Shown here in pieces: positions 18,121 through 26,659 of a DNA stretch of 64,000 nucleotides (positions within the stretch are counted from its first letter, which is position 1; every line of letters starts with the position of its first letter). The notes under the pieces are model-generated. The model worked only from the letters and a program-made list of their open reading frames with translations, did no database searches and was not told where the DNA came from. The DNA comes from Psychroserpens luteus (GTDB lineage Bacteria; Bacteroidota; Bacteroidia; Flavobacteriales; Flavobacteriaceae), in assembly GCF_015319355.1 (NCBI RefSeq), contig NZ_JADILU010000003.1:580315-644314 (forward strand), read 5' to 3'. The translations under genes were made by a program, and so were the position numbers.

Positions 18121-19029
18121 CTAACGCCTTGGGTGAAACTCCATTAATGCATCTTTTAAATGTGATCTATCCACATGCATATAAATTTCTGTAGTAGTAA
18201 TACTTTCATGGCCGAGCATGAGTTGTATGGCTCTTAGATCTGCACCATTTTCTAAAAGATGAGTTGCAAAAGAATGTCTAAAGGTATGAGGGGAAATAAT
18301 TTTATTTAAATTAATTGCTTTAGCGAGGTCTTTTATGATTGTAAAAATCATTGCTCTTGTTAATTGTTTACCTCTATTATTAAGAAAAAGGGTGTCTTTG
18401 TGTTCTGGATGTACGTTGATATGAGTTCTTATATCTTTCCAAATGAGTATATATTTTTGAGTATTCGTACCAATTGGTACAAAACGTTGTTTGTCACCTT
18501 TTCCAGTGACTTTTATGAATCCTTCATCAAAAAATAAATCTGATATCTTTAAATTAGTAAGTTCACTAACCCGAAGACCACAACTGTAAAGTGTTTCTAA
18601 TATGGTCCTATTACGTTCGCCAATTTTTACGCCATTATATTCTTTAGACAAGTCAATGGCATTTATAAGGTTATCAATGTCGTCTATAGATAATGTGTCT
18701 GGTAGTTTTCTACCAATTTTTGGAGATTCTATTTGGTCTAACGGATTAGTTTTACGGTAATCTTCAAAAACCAAATAGTTAAAAAAGCTACGTAAACCAG
18801 AGATTAAACGTGATTGAGATCTAGAATTTAATTGTTTTGAAGCATCATATATAAAAGCCTGTACTTGCTCGTAATCAATATTTATTGGGGAAATGATACT
18901 ATTATTAGTATCAAGATAGTTGATGAGCTTTTCTACATCTAATTCATAATTTAAAATAGAGTTATTAGATAAGCCTCTTTCTATTTTGAGGTAATATTTA
19001 TAATCGTTTAACGCGTTTTGCCATTTCAT
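18121..19029 (-). CDS. xerD: Site-specific tyrosine recombinase XerD
   Basis: 302 residues, the standard length. The N-terminal SAM-like core-binding domain spans 1-90 and the catalytic domain about 110-300. The full active site is visible: R153 (CGLRVSEL), K177 (TGKGDK), H248 and R251 (HTFRHSFATH), H274 (LGHESI) and nucleophile Y283 (TEIYMHV). With XerC or alone it resolves chromosome dimers at dif near FtsK. It is a chromosomal housekeeping recombinase; there is no sign of a mobile element around it. A strong terminator of the upstream TM2 gene ends only about 12-15 bp before its ATG, which leaves little room for a leader. Confidence 0.92.
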   Translation of the reverse strand: MKWQNALNDYKYYLKIERGLSNNSILNYELDVEKLINYLDTNNSIISPINIDYEQVQAFIYDASKQLNSRSQSRLISGLRSFFNYLVFEDYRKTNPLDQIESPKIGRKLPDTLSIDDIDNLINAIDLSKEYNGVKIGERNRTILETLYSCGLRVSELTNLKISDLFFDEGFIKVTGKGDKQRFVPIGTNTQKYILIWKDIRTHINVHPEHKDTLFLNNRGKQLTRAMIFTIIKDLAKAINLNKIISPHTFRHSFATHLLENGADLRAIQLMLGHESITTTEIYMHVDRSHLKDALMEFHPRR

Positions 19030-19040
19030 AACTATAAAAG

Positions 19041-19074
19041 TAAAAAACCATTCTAAACTAGTAAGAATGGTTTT
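19041..19074 (-). terminator. Terminator of the TM2 gene, just upstream of xerD
   Basis: 19044-19054 pairs with 19064-19074 (11 bp, 9-nt loop). On the minus strand it is followed by six T. It should end the TM2-gene transcript 12-15 bp before the xerD start. Confidence 0.75.
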
Positions 19075-19101
19075 AAATTTATTTTAAATAAGGAATATCT
19101 A

Positions 19102-19440
19102 TTAGAAATTATCTGTAATAATATTTACTAAATCAACAATTGCCCAGACACCTAATCCTCCAAAAGTAAGGATGAATAAAATGTTCCAACCAATTGGTTT
19201 TCCATAATACCATCTGTGAGCAGCAAAAGGCCACAAAAATACCCATAAAAGAATTCCAACCACTTTATCATCACTAGCTTTAGCTGCTGGAGAATAAAAC
19301 TCGTCTGATCCTACATCGCTAGATATATTGTCAGATAACGTAGTCGTTGTTGCAACAGTTCTTTTTACAGGAAATGATGCATGACTCAAAGTGATTGCCC
19401 CAAAAAAGAACAAAAACGAAAGTAAAAATTTAAATTTCAT
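19102..19440 (-). CDS. TM2-domain membrane protein
   Basis: 112 residues: a signal-like N-terminus (about 1-22), a Ser/Thr-rich linker, then a TM2 domain with two hydrophobic helices (VVGILLWVFLWPFAAHRWYYG and WNILFILTFGGLGVWAIVDL) joined by the GKPIGW turn. The HRWYYG motif is the TM2 signature. Function unknown. Only 42 bp separate it from the divergent 19483 gene, so the promoters overlap. Confidence 0.8.
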   Translation of the reverse strand: MKFKFLLSFLFFFGAITLSHASFPVKRTVATTTTLSDNISSDVGSDEFYSPAAKASDDKVVGILLWVFLWPFAAHRWYYGKPIGWNILFILTFGGLGVWAIVDLVNIITDNF

Positions 19441-19452
19441 ATAATATTGGTT

Positions 19453-19460
19453 TAAGTTTG
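19453..19460 (+). promoter_or_regulatory. -7 element of the 19483 gene
   Basis: TAAGTTTG exactly matches TAnnTTTG and lies 22 bp before the ATG at 19483. The matching -33 would fall inside the divergent TM2 coding region and is only T-rich. Confidence 0.45.
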
Positions 19461-19482
19461 TCTAACAATAATAGGAAATAAT

Positions 19483-20364
19483 ATGCGAAATTACATTGTA
19501 AGAATACTCTTTATTTTTATAGCAAGCATTCAGGTCACTGCACAGGAGGCAAATGAATATATTGGAGCTATTAAATTAAACGATTCTGCTATTATAACTT
19601 ATAAAGTCAAATTTGATATAAATTATGATCAAGTAGAAGGCTATTCTATAACAGATTTTGGTGGAGACCATGAAACCAAGTCTAAATTAAGAGGGTCATA
19701 TAATCCTTCTACAAGAGAGTTGTCGTTTAATGAATATGATATTATATATACTAAATCTGATGTGATTCATGACGATTTTTGCTTTGTGCATTTTGAGCCA
19801 ACTTATTTTAAACCAGGTAAAACTAAATATTTTAAAGGTGACTTTAAAGGTGAATTTTCTGATGGCGAAGAATGTATTAGTGGAGAGTTATTTCTCAATT
19901 CTGCAGAAAATGTAGAAAAGCGTATGGAAAAGATGACGAAAAAAATTAATAATTCTAATCGTGTTCCAGATAGTATTAAACAAAAAGCAACAGATTTAAA
20001 AGTTTTAGATAAACTCAATATCAATATTTTGAAGAAATCTCAAATTACCAGCGTGTTTTCTAATAGTAAAGCAGTGTCCTTACTTATATATGATGGCGGA
20101 CAAGAGGATGGAGATATCATCTCTATTAAAGTTAATGGTGAGATTGTACTTAGACGACATACTATTTCTAAAGAAGTTAAAACCGTTGAAATACCTCTTA
20201 CATCAAAAAAAACAATAATTGAAGTCATTGCTGATGGTGTTGGTACAATATCTACAAATACTGCAGTCATAGAAATACATGATGGGATCAATGCAATCAA
20301 GGCAATGACTAATCTTGAAAAAAATCAATTCACTCAAATACATATACTTCAAAAAACACAATAA
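19483..20364 (+). CDS. Exported protein of unknown function
   Basis: 293 residues with a signal peptide ending near VTAQ (residue 20). The first half is beta-rich with conserved-looking acidic and aromatic residues (EYIGAIKLNDSAIITYKV, DDFCFVHFEP) and two cysteines. A charged helical segment follows at 140-175. The C-terminal part (about 190-285) looks like a small beta-sandwich (VSLLIYDGGQEDGDIISIKVNG ... VEIPLTSKKTIIEVIADG). I do not recognise a family with certainty. It stands before a series of outer-membrane beta-barrel genes, so an envelope role is likely. Confidence 0.6.
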   Translation: MRNYIVRILFIFIASIQVTAQEANEYIGAIKLNDSAIITYKVKFDINYDQVEGYSITDFGGDHETKSKLRGSYNPSTRELSFNEYDIIYTKSDVIHDDFCFVHFEPTYFKPGKTKYFKGDFKGEFSDGEECISGELFLNSAENVEKRMEKMTKKINNSNRVPDSIKQKATDLKVLDKLNINILKKSQITSVFSNSKAVSLLIYDGGQEDGDIISIKVNGEIVLRRHTISKEVKTVEIPLTSKKTIIEVIADGVGTISTNTAVIEIHDGINAIKAMTNLEKNQFTQIHILQKTQ

Positions 20365-20460
20365 GGCCTCTAATTGTTAATAACTTTTATTTTAAAAAAG
20401 ACTAAATCAGTGGTTTATGTGTTTTTGTTTGTAAAATTGTTAATAACATTTGTGAATTTG

Positions 20461-20491
20461 TTGATAGTCTCAAAAAAAAGTCTTTAGTTTG
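20461..20491 (+). promoter_or_regulatory. Flavobacterial promoter of the 20519 barrel gene
   Basis: TTG (20461-20463), 20 bp, then TTAGTTTG (20484-20491), 7 of 8 match to TAnnTTTG. The predicted start of transcription near 20498 leaves a leader of about 20 nt before the ATG. Confidence 0.65.
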
Positions 20492-20518
20492 TATTAATCA
20501 ATTTTAAAACTTTTTATT

Positions 20519-21091
20519 ATGAAAAAATTAATGTTATTAGCTGCAGTTGCAGTTTTTGGATTATCGAGCGTAAATGCTCAAGAAGTTAAATTTGGAGCGA
20601 AAGCTGGTGTTAACTTTTCTACTTTCGGAGGTGACTATGAAGATGTGAAATCTAGAACATCATTTCATGTTGGTGGTATGGCAGAAATTAGTATTTCTGA
20701 GAAATTTGCTTTTCAACCTGAATTACTGTATTCTTCTGTTGGAGCAAAAGCTGACGAAGGTGATGGAGAACTAAAATTAGATTACATTAGTATTCCTTTA
20801 ATGGCTAAGTATATGGTAGCTGAAGGTTTTTCTATTGAAGCTGGACCACAAATAGGTATTTTAGCTTCAGCTAAGTCAGAAGGAGGAGGAGAAGATGTAG
20901 ATGTTAAAGATGAGACTAATGGTATCGACTTTGGTGTTGGTTTAGGTGCTAGTTATAGAATGGATACTGGATTAAATTTTGGACTTCGCTATAACTTAGG
21001 TTTGTCTAATGTTAATGACGCAGAAGATTCTGATGATTTTTCATTCCAAAACAACGTATTTCAAATATCTGTAGGATATTTCTTTAACTAA
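20519..21091 (+). CDS. Small outer-membrane beta-barrel protein (PorT-like family)
   Basis: 190 residues. The signal peptide (MKKLMLLAAVAVFGLSSVNAQ) is followed by the typical opening of this family, VKFGAKAGVNFSTFGGD. An eight-strand-type barrel follows: FAFQPELLYSSVGAK, LDYISIPLMAKYMV and FSIEAGPQIGILAS are three diagnostic strands, and the end NNVFQISVGYFFN finishes with an aromatic residue. Passive outer-membrane protein, function unknown. It is one of four related genes within 3.5 kb; its signal peptide is nearly the same as that of the 21288 gene. A strong terminator follows. Confidence 0.85.
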   Translation: MKKLMLLAAVAVFGLSSVNAQEVKFGAKAGVNFSTFGGDYEDVKSRTSFHVGGMAEISISEKFAFQPELLYSSVGAKADEGDGELKLDYISIPLMAKYMVAEGFSIEAGPQIGILASAKSEGGGEDVDVKDETNGIDFGVGLGASYRMDTGLNFGLRYNLGLSNVNDAEDSDDFSFQNNVFQISVGYFFN

Positions 21092-21115
21092 GAAGAAGTA
21101 ATACTTAAATAATTA

Positions 21116-21144
21116 AAAAGGAAACCGCTAGGTTTCCTTTTTTT
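21116..21144 (+). terminator. Terminator after the 20519 gene
   Basis: 21116-21126 pairs with 21131-21141 (11 bp) around GCTA, followed by a T run. Confidence 0.85.
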
Positions 21145-21208
21145 ATGGATTAAATCGTTGAACGACATGATATTGACGATTAAGTGTGTTAAAAACATGT
21201 TATTTTTC

Positions 21209-21239
21209 TTGTGAGGTATTAAATTAAGATATAGTTTTG
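21209..21239 (+). promoter_or_regulatory. Flavobacterial promoter of the 21288 barrel gene
   Basis: TTG (21209-21211), a 20-bp spacer and TAGTTTTG (21232-21239), a perfect match to TTG-N20-TAnnTTTG. Predicted leader about 40 nt. Confidence 0.75.
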
Positions 21240-21287
21240 CCGACCAATTATAAAACGTAAATCTCAAATTAATTAAACTTTATTATT

Positions 21288-21884
21288 ATGAAAAAATTAT
21301 TATTTATTGCTGCAGTTGCAGTTTTCGGATTATCAAATGTAAACGCTCAAGATGAAGCACCTGCTTTTGGTTTTGCAGAAGGAGATATTTTTGCAACAGG
21401 ATCTATTGCTTTTGGTTCTGAATCTGAAGGCGATTTAAAAACAAATTCATTTAACTTTTCTCCAAAAGCGGGTTACTTTGTATCAGAAAACATTGCTGTA
21501 GGAGTTGCTTTAGGAGTTACAACATCAAAATTAGAAGAGCCAGGTTTCGAAGATTTAAAAGGAAACATGTTTGAAGCAGGTGTATTTGGACGTTACTACT
21601 TTACTCCAGCTAAACAATTTTCTATTTTTGGTGAATTAGGAGCAAACTATGAAACTTCAAAATTAGAACAAGGACCAAATGAGTTAAAAAACGATGGCTT
21701 TAATATTGGTTTAGCACCAGGTATTAGCTATTTCGTGTCAGATTGTTTTGCATTAGAAGCTAGTTTTGGTGTATTAAACTATGCTACAAATGAAGATGAT
21801 ATTGATGGGGCTGAATCTACAGATACTTTTAGCTTTGGTTTAGATTTAACTGATATCAATTTTGGTATTGTATACAAATTCTAA
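21288..21884 (+). CDS. Outer-membrane beta-barrel protein
   Basis: 198 residues. Signal peptide MKKLLFIAAVAVFGLSNVNAQ, nearly the same as that of the 20519 gene. The barrel strands differ: ATGSIAFGSESEGD, FNFSPKAGYFVSENIAVGV, FGRYYFTPAKQFSIFGELGANYE, GLAPGISYFVSDCFALEASFG, and the terminal strand INFGIVYKF with the outer-membrane C-terminal Phe. Probably OmpW/Opr-like small barrel; function unknown. It has its own promoter and terminator, so it is a single-gene unit, probably well expressed. Confidence 0.85.
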   Translation: MKKLLFIAAVAVFGLSNVNAQDEAPAFGFAEGDIFATGSIAFGSESEGDLKTNSFNFSPKAGYFVSENIAVGVALGVTTSKLEEPGFEDLKGNMFEAGVFGRYYFTPAKQFSIFGELGANYETSKLEQGPNELKNDGFNIGLAPGISYFVSDCFALEASFGVLNYATNEDDIDGAESTDTFSFGLDLTDINFGIVYKF

Positions 21885-21906
21885 TTACTAGAATTCATAA
21901 AATTTT

Positions 21907-21939
21907 AAAAACCGAAGCCTAATCGCTTCGGTTTTTTTA
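21907..21939 (+). terminator. Terminator after the 21288 gene
   Basis: 21907-21918 pairs with 21925-21936 (12 bp) around a 6-nt loop, followed by T residues. It ends 27 bp before aroQ. Confidence 0.85.
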
Positions 21940-21965
21940 TGACCAAATTTTAATATCTTTACTAT

Positions 21966-22388
21966 ATGAAGAAACTTATCATCATTAACGGTCCAAACCT
22001 AAACCTCTTAGGTAAGCGTGAAACTAATATCTACGGAAATTTAACGTTCACAGAGTTCTTTGACCAAACCATCAAAAAAATTCCAAACGTTTCGCTAGAG
22101 CATTTTCAATCTAATATAGAAGGAGAGCTAATTGATAAAATTCAAGAGGTTGGCTTTAAATACGACGGGATTATTCTCAATGCTGCAGCTTATACACATA
22201 CGTCAATTGGTATTGGTGATGCTGTAAAAGCGATTACAACTCCAGTAGTTGAAGTTCATATTTCTAATACGTTCTCTCGTGAGGAGTTTAGGCACCAATC
22301 TTTTATCTCGCCAAATGCTAAAGGAGTTATTTTAGGTTTTGGTTTGCAGAGTTATGAGTTGGCAATTCAAAGTTTTTTGGATAATTAA
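21966..22388 (+). CDS. aroQ: Type II 3-dehydroquinate dehydratase
   Basis: 140 residues, normal for the dodecameric type II enzyme that dehydrates 3-dehydroquinate in the shikimate pathway. Visible motifs: INGPNLNLLGKRE at the start, catalytic Y23 in NIYG, the NAAAYTHTS block (N72, H78), VEVHISN (H98) and REEFRHQS (R109). All residues expected for activity are present. It stands alone among beta-barrel genes. In many flavobacteria I recall aroQ beside xerD; here about 3 kb of envelope genes separates them. Confidence 0.95.
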   Translation: MKKLIIINGPNLNLLGKRETNIYGNLTFTEFFDQTIKKIPNVSLEHFQSNIEGELIDKIQEVGFKYDGIILNAAAYTHTSIGIGDAVKAITTPVVEVHISNTFSREEFRHQSFISPNAKGVILGFGLQSYELAIQSFLDN

Positions 22389-22418
22389 TCATTAAGATTA
22401 CTACAATAAAAATACATT

Positions 22419-22904
22419 ATGAAATATGTGATGACACTTTTTAGTTTGTTTTTCTTCTTTTTAATTCTGAAATGTACCGCACAATCTAATGTTGACTTCG
22501 GAATTAAAGGAGGTCTAAACCTCACATTTTTTAAAGTGCCTGAAGCACAATTTGGAAACACCATCCAAACCGAAACTGGCTTTTATGGAGGTGTCTCCGC
22601 AGCTTTTGAAATAGATGAAAATGTTTCTCTTCAACCAGAACTATTATACATTCAATTAAGCGATTTCAAATTTTTAAACGCACCAATTTATGCTAAGTTT
22701 CAACTATCTGATAAATTGAGCTTCATGGCAGGACCAAGTCTCAACTACTTTTTTGACTTCTTTACCAATAAGTTTAAAGTAAGAGGAGATATTGCTACAT
22801 CATACAATATAACAAATGCTTTAGATGTCCATATGAAATTTGTGGTCGGCTTTACTGAAGTGGCTCCAAATGGATTGTTTATAGGAACAGGTTATAAATT
22901 TTAA
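22419..22904 (+). CDS. Outer-membrane beta-barrel protein (PorT-like family)
   Basis: 161 residues. Signal peptide ends at KCTAQ. The family opening VDFGIKGGLNLTFFKV is followed by VSLQPELLYIQLSDF, APIYAKFQLSDKLSFMAGPSL and the terminal strand APNGLFIGTGYKF. It is shorter than the related barrels at 20519 and 23206 but appears complete. It lies 30 bp after aroQ and may be read through from it. Function unknown. Confidence 0.8.
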   Translation: MKYVMTLFSLFFFFLILKCTAQSNVDFGIKGGLNLTFFKVPEAQFGNTIQTETGFYGGVSAAFEIDENVSLQPELLYIQLSDFKFLNAPIYAKFQLSDKLSFMAGPSLNYFFDFFTNKFKVRGDIATSYNITNALDVHMKFVVGFTEVAPNGLFIGTGYKF

Positions 22905-23205
22905 GTCTACTTATTATTGTTTTTTTTAAAGTGATAAACAATTATTTTTTTGAATACATATTAGGTTTATCTAACCTCACTTTTTCTTCTAATTCTAATC
23001 ACCCAAATATTTTAATTTATTACCAAAATATAGTTATTTATAATTTAAAGAGTTAATGTTTTTATTGAAAAAGAACATCAATTATTCTCAGTTATAGTAT
23101 AAAATTTAAGGCAAAAATTAAACTTCGTTAAATCACTGTTAAGTATTTAAAAATGACAATTACAGCCATTAATTTCGCTGTATTAACCCAAATAAATATT
23201 TAAAA
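22905..23205. other. 301-bp AT-rich intergenic region
   Basis: No reading frame or RNA fold stands out. A 6-bp inverted repeat TACAGC/GCTGTA lies at about 23161-23182, overlapping a weak -7-like TAATTTCG about 30 bp before the next ATG; it could be an operator for the 23206 gene. Nothing else is supported. Confidence 0.4.
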
Positions 23206-23844
23206 ATGAAAAAAATAATCTTAATTACAACAGCAACTTTTTTTACATTATTTACTTTAAATGCACAGTCAGATTCTAAGGCAGTCCAAGTAGGAGCAAA
23301 AGGAGGAGTTAACTTTTCAAATATTAATGGAGATGATATTGGTGACAATAAATCAAGAACCAGTTTTAATGTAGGTTTAGTTGCCGAAATTCCGCTTTCA
23401 GAAAGGATTTCATTTCAACCTGAGTTGCTCTACTCTGGTCAAGGATTTGATTTAAAAGAACAAGATCAAGATAATGTTTTTGATACAGATGATAATATAG
23501 AATACCAATTGGATTACATCCAAGTGCCATTATTAATTAAAGCATATTTGGTAAAAGGTTTGAGTGTTGAAGCAGGACCACAATTTGGTTTCAAAATAAA
23601 TGAAGAAATTGATTTTCAACCTAATTCAGATGGAGGAGATTTAGATATCAATAGAGATGATTCTTATGTGAAAAATTTTGATACTAGCTTAGCTTTAGGT
23701 TCGTCTTATAAATTTGATGGAGGTTTTTTTGTAAACGCTCGTTATACTTTAGGACTGACTAATATTTTTAAAGAAGACACTGTTTTAGAAAATGTTGATG
23801 CCAAAAATAACGTATGGCAATTTGGTATTGGTTTTATGTTTTAA
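23206..23844 (+). CDS. Outer-membrane beta-barrel protein (PorT-like family)
   Basis: 212 residues. Signal peptide ends at LNAQ. It carries the family opening VQVGAKGGVNFSNINGDDIG, the SRTSFNVGLVAEIPLSERISFQPELLYSG block, LDYIQVPLLIKAYLV, GLSVEAGPQFGFKIN and an Asp-rich extracellular loop (about 75-85), ending in WQFGIGFMF. The SRTSF ... QPELLYS order is shared with the 20519 protein, so these two are the closest paralogues. A strong terminator follows. Function unknown. Confidence 0.85.
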   Translation: MKKIILITTATFFTLFTLNAQSDSKAVQVGAKGGVNFSNINGDDIGDNKSRTSFNVGLVAEIPLSERISFQPELLYSGQGFDLKEQDQDNVFDTDDNIEYQLDYIQVPLLIKAYLVKGLSVEAGPQFGFKINEEIDFQPNSDGGDLDINRDDSYVKNFDTSLALGSSYKFDGGFFVNARYTLGLTNIFKEDTVLENVDAKNNVWQFGIGFMF

Positions 23845-23870
23845 ACTGAATAACATATTAATTTAAACTA

Positions 23871-23902
23871 AAAAGTTCCAGATAAATCTGGAACTTTTTT
23901 TG
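23871..23902. terminator. Terminator between the 23206 gene and lpd
   Basis: 23871-23883 pairs with 23886-23898 (13 bp) with T on the plus side and A on the other; probably bidirectional for the convergent genes. Confidence 0.88.
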
Positions 23903-23920
23903 TTTTTATATCAAGTTACT

Positions 23921-25297
23921 CTACAAATGAATCACTTCATCATAAGCAGCAGCAACAGCTTCCATAACCGCTTCACTCATCGTTGGGTGAGGGTGTATCG
24001 CTTTTAATACTTCATGACCAGTTGTTTCAAGTTTACGACCTAAAACAGCTTCTGCAATCATATCTGTTACACCAGCTCCAATCATATGGCAACCTAACCA
24101 TTCGCCATATTTAGCATCAAAGATTACTTTAACGAAACCATCTTTTGCTCCACTAGCACTTGCTTTTCCTGATGCTGAGAACGGGAATTTACCGACCTTA
24201 ATGTCGATACCTTGGTCCTTTGCTTGTTTTTCTGTCAAGCCAACACTTGCAATTTCTGGAGAACAATATGTACAGCCTGGCACATTTCCGTAGTCAAGAG
24301 CTTCAACATGTTGTCCTGCAATTTTTTCTACACATAAAATACCTTCGGCAGAAGCAACGTGTGCTAATGCTTGACCTGGAGTTACATCACCAATAGCGTA
24401 GTAACCAGGAATATTTGTTTGGTAGTAATCGTTTACTAATATTTTATCTCTATCTACAGCGATACCAACATCTTCTAAACCAATATTTTCGATATTAGAT
24501 TTGATACCTACAGCAGATAATACGATGTCTGCTTCAAGAACTTCTTCGCCTTTACTTGTTTTTACTGTTGCTTTAACACCTTTTCCTGAGGTATCCACAT
24601 GAGTAACTTCCGAAGAAGTCATCACTTTAATTCCGCTTTTCTTGAAAGAACGTTCTAATTGCTTAGATACATCTTCATCTTCTACAGGAACTATTCTTGG
24701 TAAATATTCTACGACAGTAACATCTGTTCCCATCGAGTTATAGAAATAAGCGAACTCAACACCAATAGCACCAGAACCAACAATAATCATTTTCTTAGGT
24801 TGTTTCTCTAAGGTCATGGCTTGTCTGTATCCAATTACTTTTTTACCATCTTGTGGTAAACTAGGTAACTCACGAGAGCGAGATCCTGTAGCAATAATGA
24901 TATGATCTGCACTGTAATCTTTACCGTCTACTTCAATTTTTTTACCTGTTTTAAGTGTTCCGAAGCCTTCAATAACGTCAATTTTGTTTTTCTTCATCAA
25001 AAACTTAACACCATTACTCATGCCATCTGCAACACCACGACTACGTTTTACTACTGCAGTAAAATCTTTGTCATATTCTTTAACAGAAAGTCCATAATCA
25101 TCTGCATGCTTTAAGTATTCAAAAACTTGTGCAGATTTAAGTAATGCTTTAGTAGGTATACAACCCCAATTTAAACAAACACCACCTAAGTTTTCTTTTT
25201 CTACAATTGCAGTTTTAAAACCTAATTGAGATGCTCTAATTGCTGTTACGTAGCCTCCAGGACCACTACCAAGTACTATAATATCGTATTTACTCAT
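23921..25297 (-). CDS. lpdA: Dihydrolipoyl dehydrogenase (E3)
   Basis: 458 residues. FAD flavoprotein that reoxidises dihydrolipoamide in 2-oxoacid dehydrogenase complexes and in glycine cleavage. Landmarks: the N-terminal FAD motif VLGSGPGGYVTAIRA, the redox disulfide C41-C46 in GGVCLNWGCIPTK, the NAD-binding IIVGSGAIGVEFAYFY, YAIGDV, and the C-terminal catalytic HPHPTMSE (about 435-442). Full length. It is encoded apart from other E1/E2 subunits, as is common in flavobacteria, which suggests that it serves several complexes. Confidence 0.95.
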   Translation of the reverse strand: MSKYDIIVLGSGPGGYVTAIRASQLGFKTAIVEKENLGGVCLNWGCIPTKALLKSAQVFEYLKHADDYGLSVKEYDKDFTAVVKRSRGVADGMSNGVKFLMKKNKIDVIEGFGTLKTGKKIEVDGKDYSADHIIIATGSRSRELPSLPQDGKKVIGYRQAMTLEKQPKKMIIVGSGAIGVEFAYFYNSMGTDVTVVEYLPRIVPVEDEDVSKQLERSFKKSGIKVMTSSEVTHVDTSGKGVKATVKTSKGEEVLEADIVLSAVGIKSNIENIGLEDVGIAVDRDKILVNDYYQTNIPGYYAIGDVTPGQALAHVASAEGILCVEKIAGQHVEALDYGNVPGCTYCSPEIASVGLTEKQAKDQGIDIKVGKFPFSASGKASASGAKDGFVKVIFDAKYGEWLGCHMIGAGVTDMIAEAVLGRKLETTGHEVLKAIHPHPTMSEAVMEAVAAAYDEVIHL

Positions 25298-25353
25298 GAG
25301 TTTTTTTTTGTCATAATTTTAAGGAAACGAAGATACAAAACCAAATTGTAATA

Positions 25354-25920
25354 TTAAAGGTCATCTGTAAAATGTCTACGACCTTTTTCTTTACTAAATT
25401 TTTTAGTGTTGTAAGTTGTGGATTGCCCTTTAGGGATTGAGAGTGATTCCCATTGTTTTCCTTTGGTTAATTTTCCAAGAAAAACGAGCTGTCCAATATG
25501 ATAAGAATAATGTGCTAGTTGACGATTTATCGCCTCAGTAACTGTGTGACCTTGATTTCTAATGAAAATGATACACTCTAAATCTTTTGAGGATAAAGGT
25601 CTAATGGCTTCAAATAAACAATCCCAACCTCTGTTCCAATAATTTAATAGTTCTTCTTTGTTTTTAAAGGTGTCTTCAAATTCATTGTCGCGATGTCTCC
25701 ATTCTTTTTCACCATCTTCGGTTAAAAAATTAGTCCACCGACTTAGCATATTGCCAACAATATGTTTGATTATTATGGGAATAGAATTTGTCCCGATAGC
25801 TATTGGGATTGCAAATTCATGTTGGAGTTCTTCAATTGATAATTGAGCAATTGTTTTGTCGCCAAGACTTTTATAGTATTCAAATTGTTTAATAACACTA
25901 GTGAGATATGAGTTTTCCAT
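25354..25920 (-). CDS. DUF1572/DinB-superfamily protein
   Basis: 188 residues. Helical-bundle protein of the DinB/DUF1572 type: the conserved His positions appear in IIIKHIVGNMLSRW, and in QLAHYSYHIGQLVFLGK, the latter typical of the C-terminal metal-binding helix. Such proteins bind a divalent metal and often act as thiol-dependent transferases or detoxification enzymes, but the substrate is unknown. It starts with ATG at 25920 and lies 56 bp upstream of lpd on the same strand. Confidence 0.75.
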   Translation of the reverse strand: MENSYLTSVIKQFEYYKSLGDKTIAQLSIEELQHEFAIPIAIGTNSIPIIIKHIVGNMLSRWTNFLTEDGEKEWRHRDNEFEDTFKNKEELLNYWNRGWDCLFEAIRPLSSKDLECIIFIRNQGHTVTEAINRQLAHYSYHIGQLVFLGKLTKGKQWESLSIPKGQSTTYNTKKFSKEKGRRHFTDDL

Positions 25921-26023
25921 GTGTTTAAATTTATACTATAAAAATAGCGATACAAGATCTATGAAACTATAAATTATTATAGATAGAAATTATATCGCTA
26001 TTAAAATGTTTTGGGATTGTGAT

Positions 26024-26506
26024 TTATTCTGCAGGAACAAATACTAAGGCATCACCATTTATACAATGACGTTTACCAGTAGTGTTTCTAGGTCCATCAT
26101 TAAAAACATGTCCTAGATGTCCACCACAAGTTGCGCAATGCTCTTCATCTCTGCTGTAGCCTAATTTGTTGTCAGATCCAAAAGCGACATTACCTTCAAT
26201 TATTCTATCAAAACTTGGCCATCCTGTCCCAGAATCAAATTTATGTTCACTTTTAAATAAAGGAGTATTGCATGCTACGCAATGAAATGTGCCTTTACGT
26301 TTTTCGTTATTTAGCTCACTAGAAAAAGGACGTTCTGTTCCTTCTTGGCGTAACACATAATAGGCTTCACTTGATAATTCTTTTTTCCATTCGGCATCTG
26401 TTTTGCTAACTGGAAATTCATTTTGTGTTTTAGTTTCTTTTTTTTGTGCTGAAGAATTACAACTAAAAAATAAGCCAAGTGTAATTACTAATAATATCTT
26501 TTTCAT
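26024..26506 (-). CDS. msrB: Peptide-methionine (R)-S-oxide reductase MsrB, lipoprotein form
   Basis: 160 residues. A lipobox (LGLFFSC, lipidated C16) places it in the periplasm or on a membrane. The MsrB domain covers about 38-158: zinc cysteines C76, C79 (CVAC) and C124, C127 (CATC), SGTGWPSFD, GHVFNDGP, and the catalytic C148 in RHCIN. It reduces methionine-R-sulfoxide in proteins. No Cys at the usual resolving position is obvious other than the listed ones. Stands alone, divergent from glgE with a 153-bp gap. Confidence 0.92.
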   Translation of the reverse strand: MKKILLVITLGLFFSCNSSAQKKETKTQNEFPVSKTDAEWKKELSSEAYYVLRQEGTERPFSSELNNEKRKGTFHCVACNTPLFKSEHKFDSGTGWPSFDRIIEGNVAFGSDNKLGYSRDEEHCATCGGHLGHVFNDGPRNTTGKRHCINGDALVFVPAE

Positions 26507-26563
26507 ACTTTAAAAATAAGTTTTTTTCTTTTTTATTTTGTCGAACAAGAAAACCAATACTTA

Positions 26564-26576
26564 CGAAAACGTTATA
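26564..26576. promoter_or_regulatory. LacI-type operator-like box upstream of glgE
   Basis: CGAAAACGTTATA lies 84 bp before the glgE ATG. The same 13 bases occur at 32216-32228, 92 bp before the GH31 gene. The AACGTT core with AT-rich arms resembles binding sites of LacI-family sugar regulators. No regulator gene is in the window. Confidence 0.55.
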
Positions 26577-26659
26577 ATTATAAATTTCAGTATATATTAA
26601 TGTAAGTTGCTGCTAATTTTATTAAATTCACAATCTAAACATCTATTTAACCAACAAAA

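Noticed and set aside
18121-19029. XerD-type recombinase as integrase of a mobile element
   Set aside because: Length and active site are of housekeeping XerD; no att repeats, tRNA or cargo boundaries nearby.
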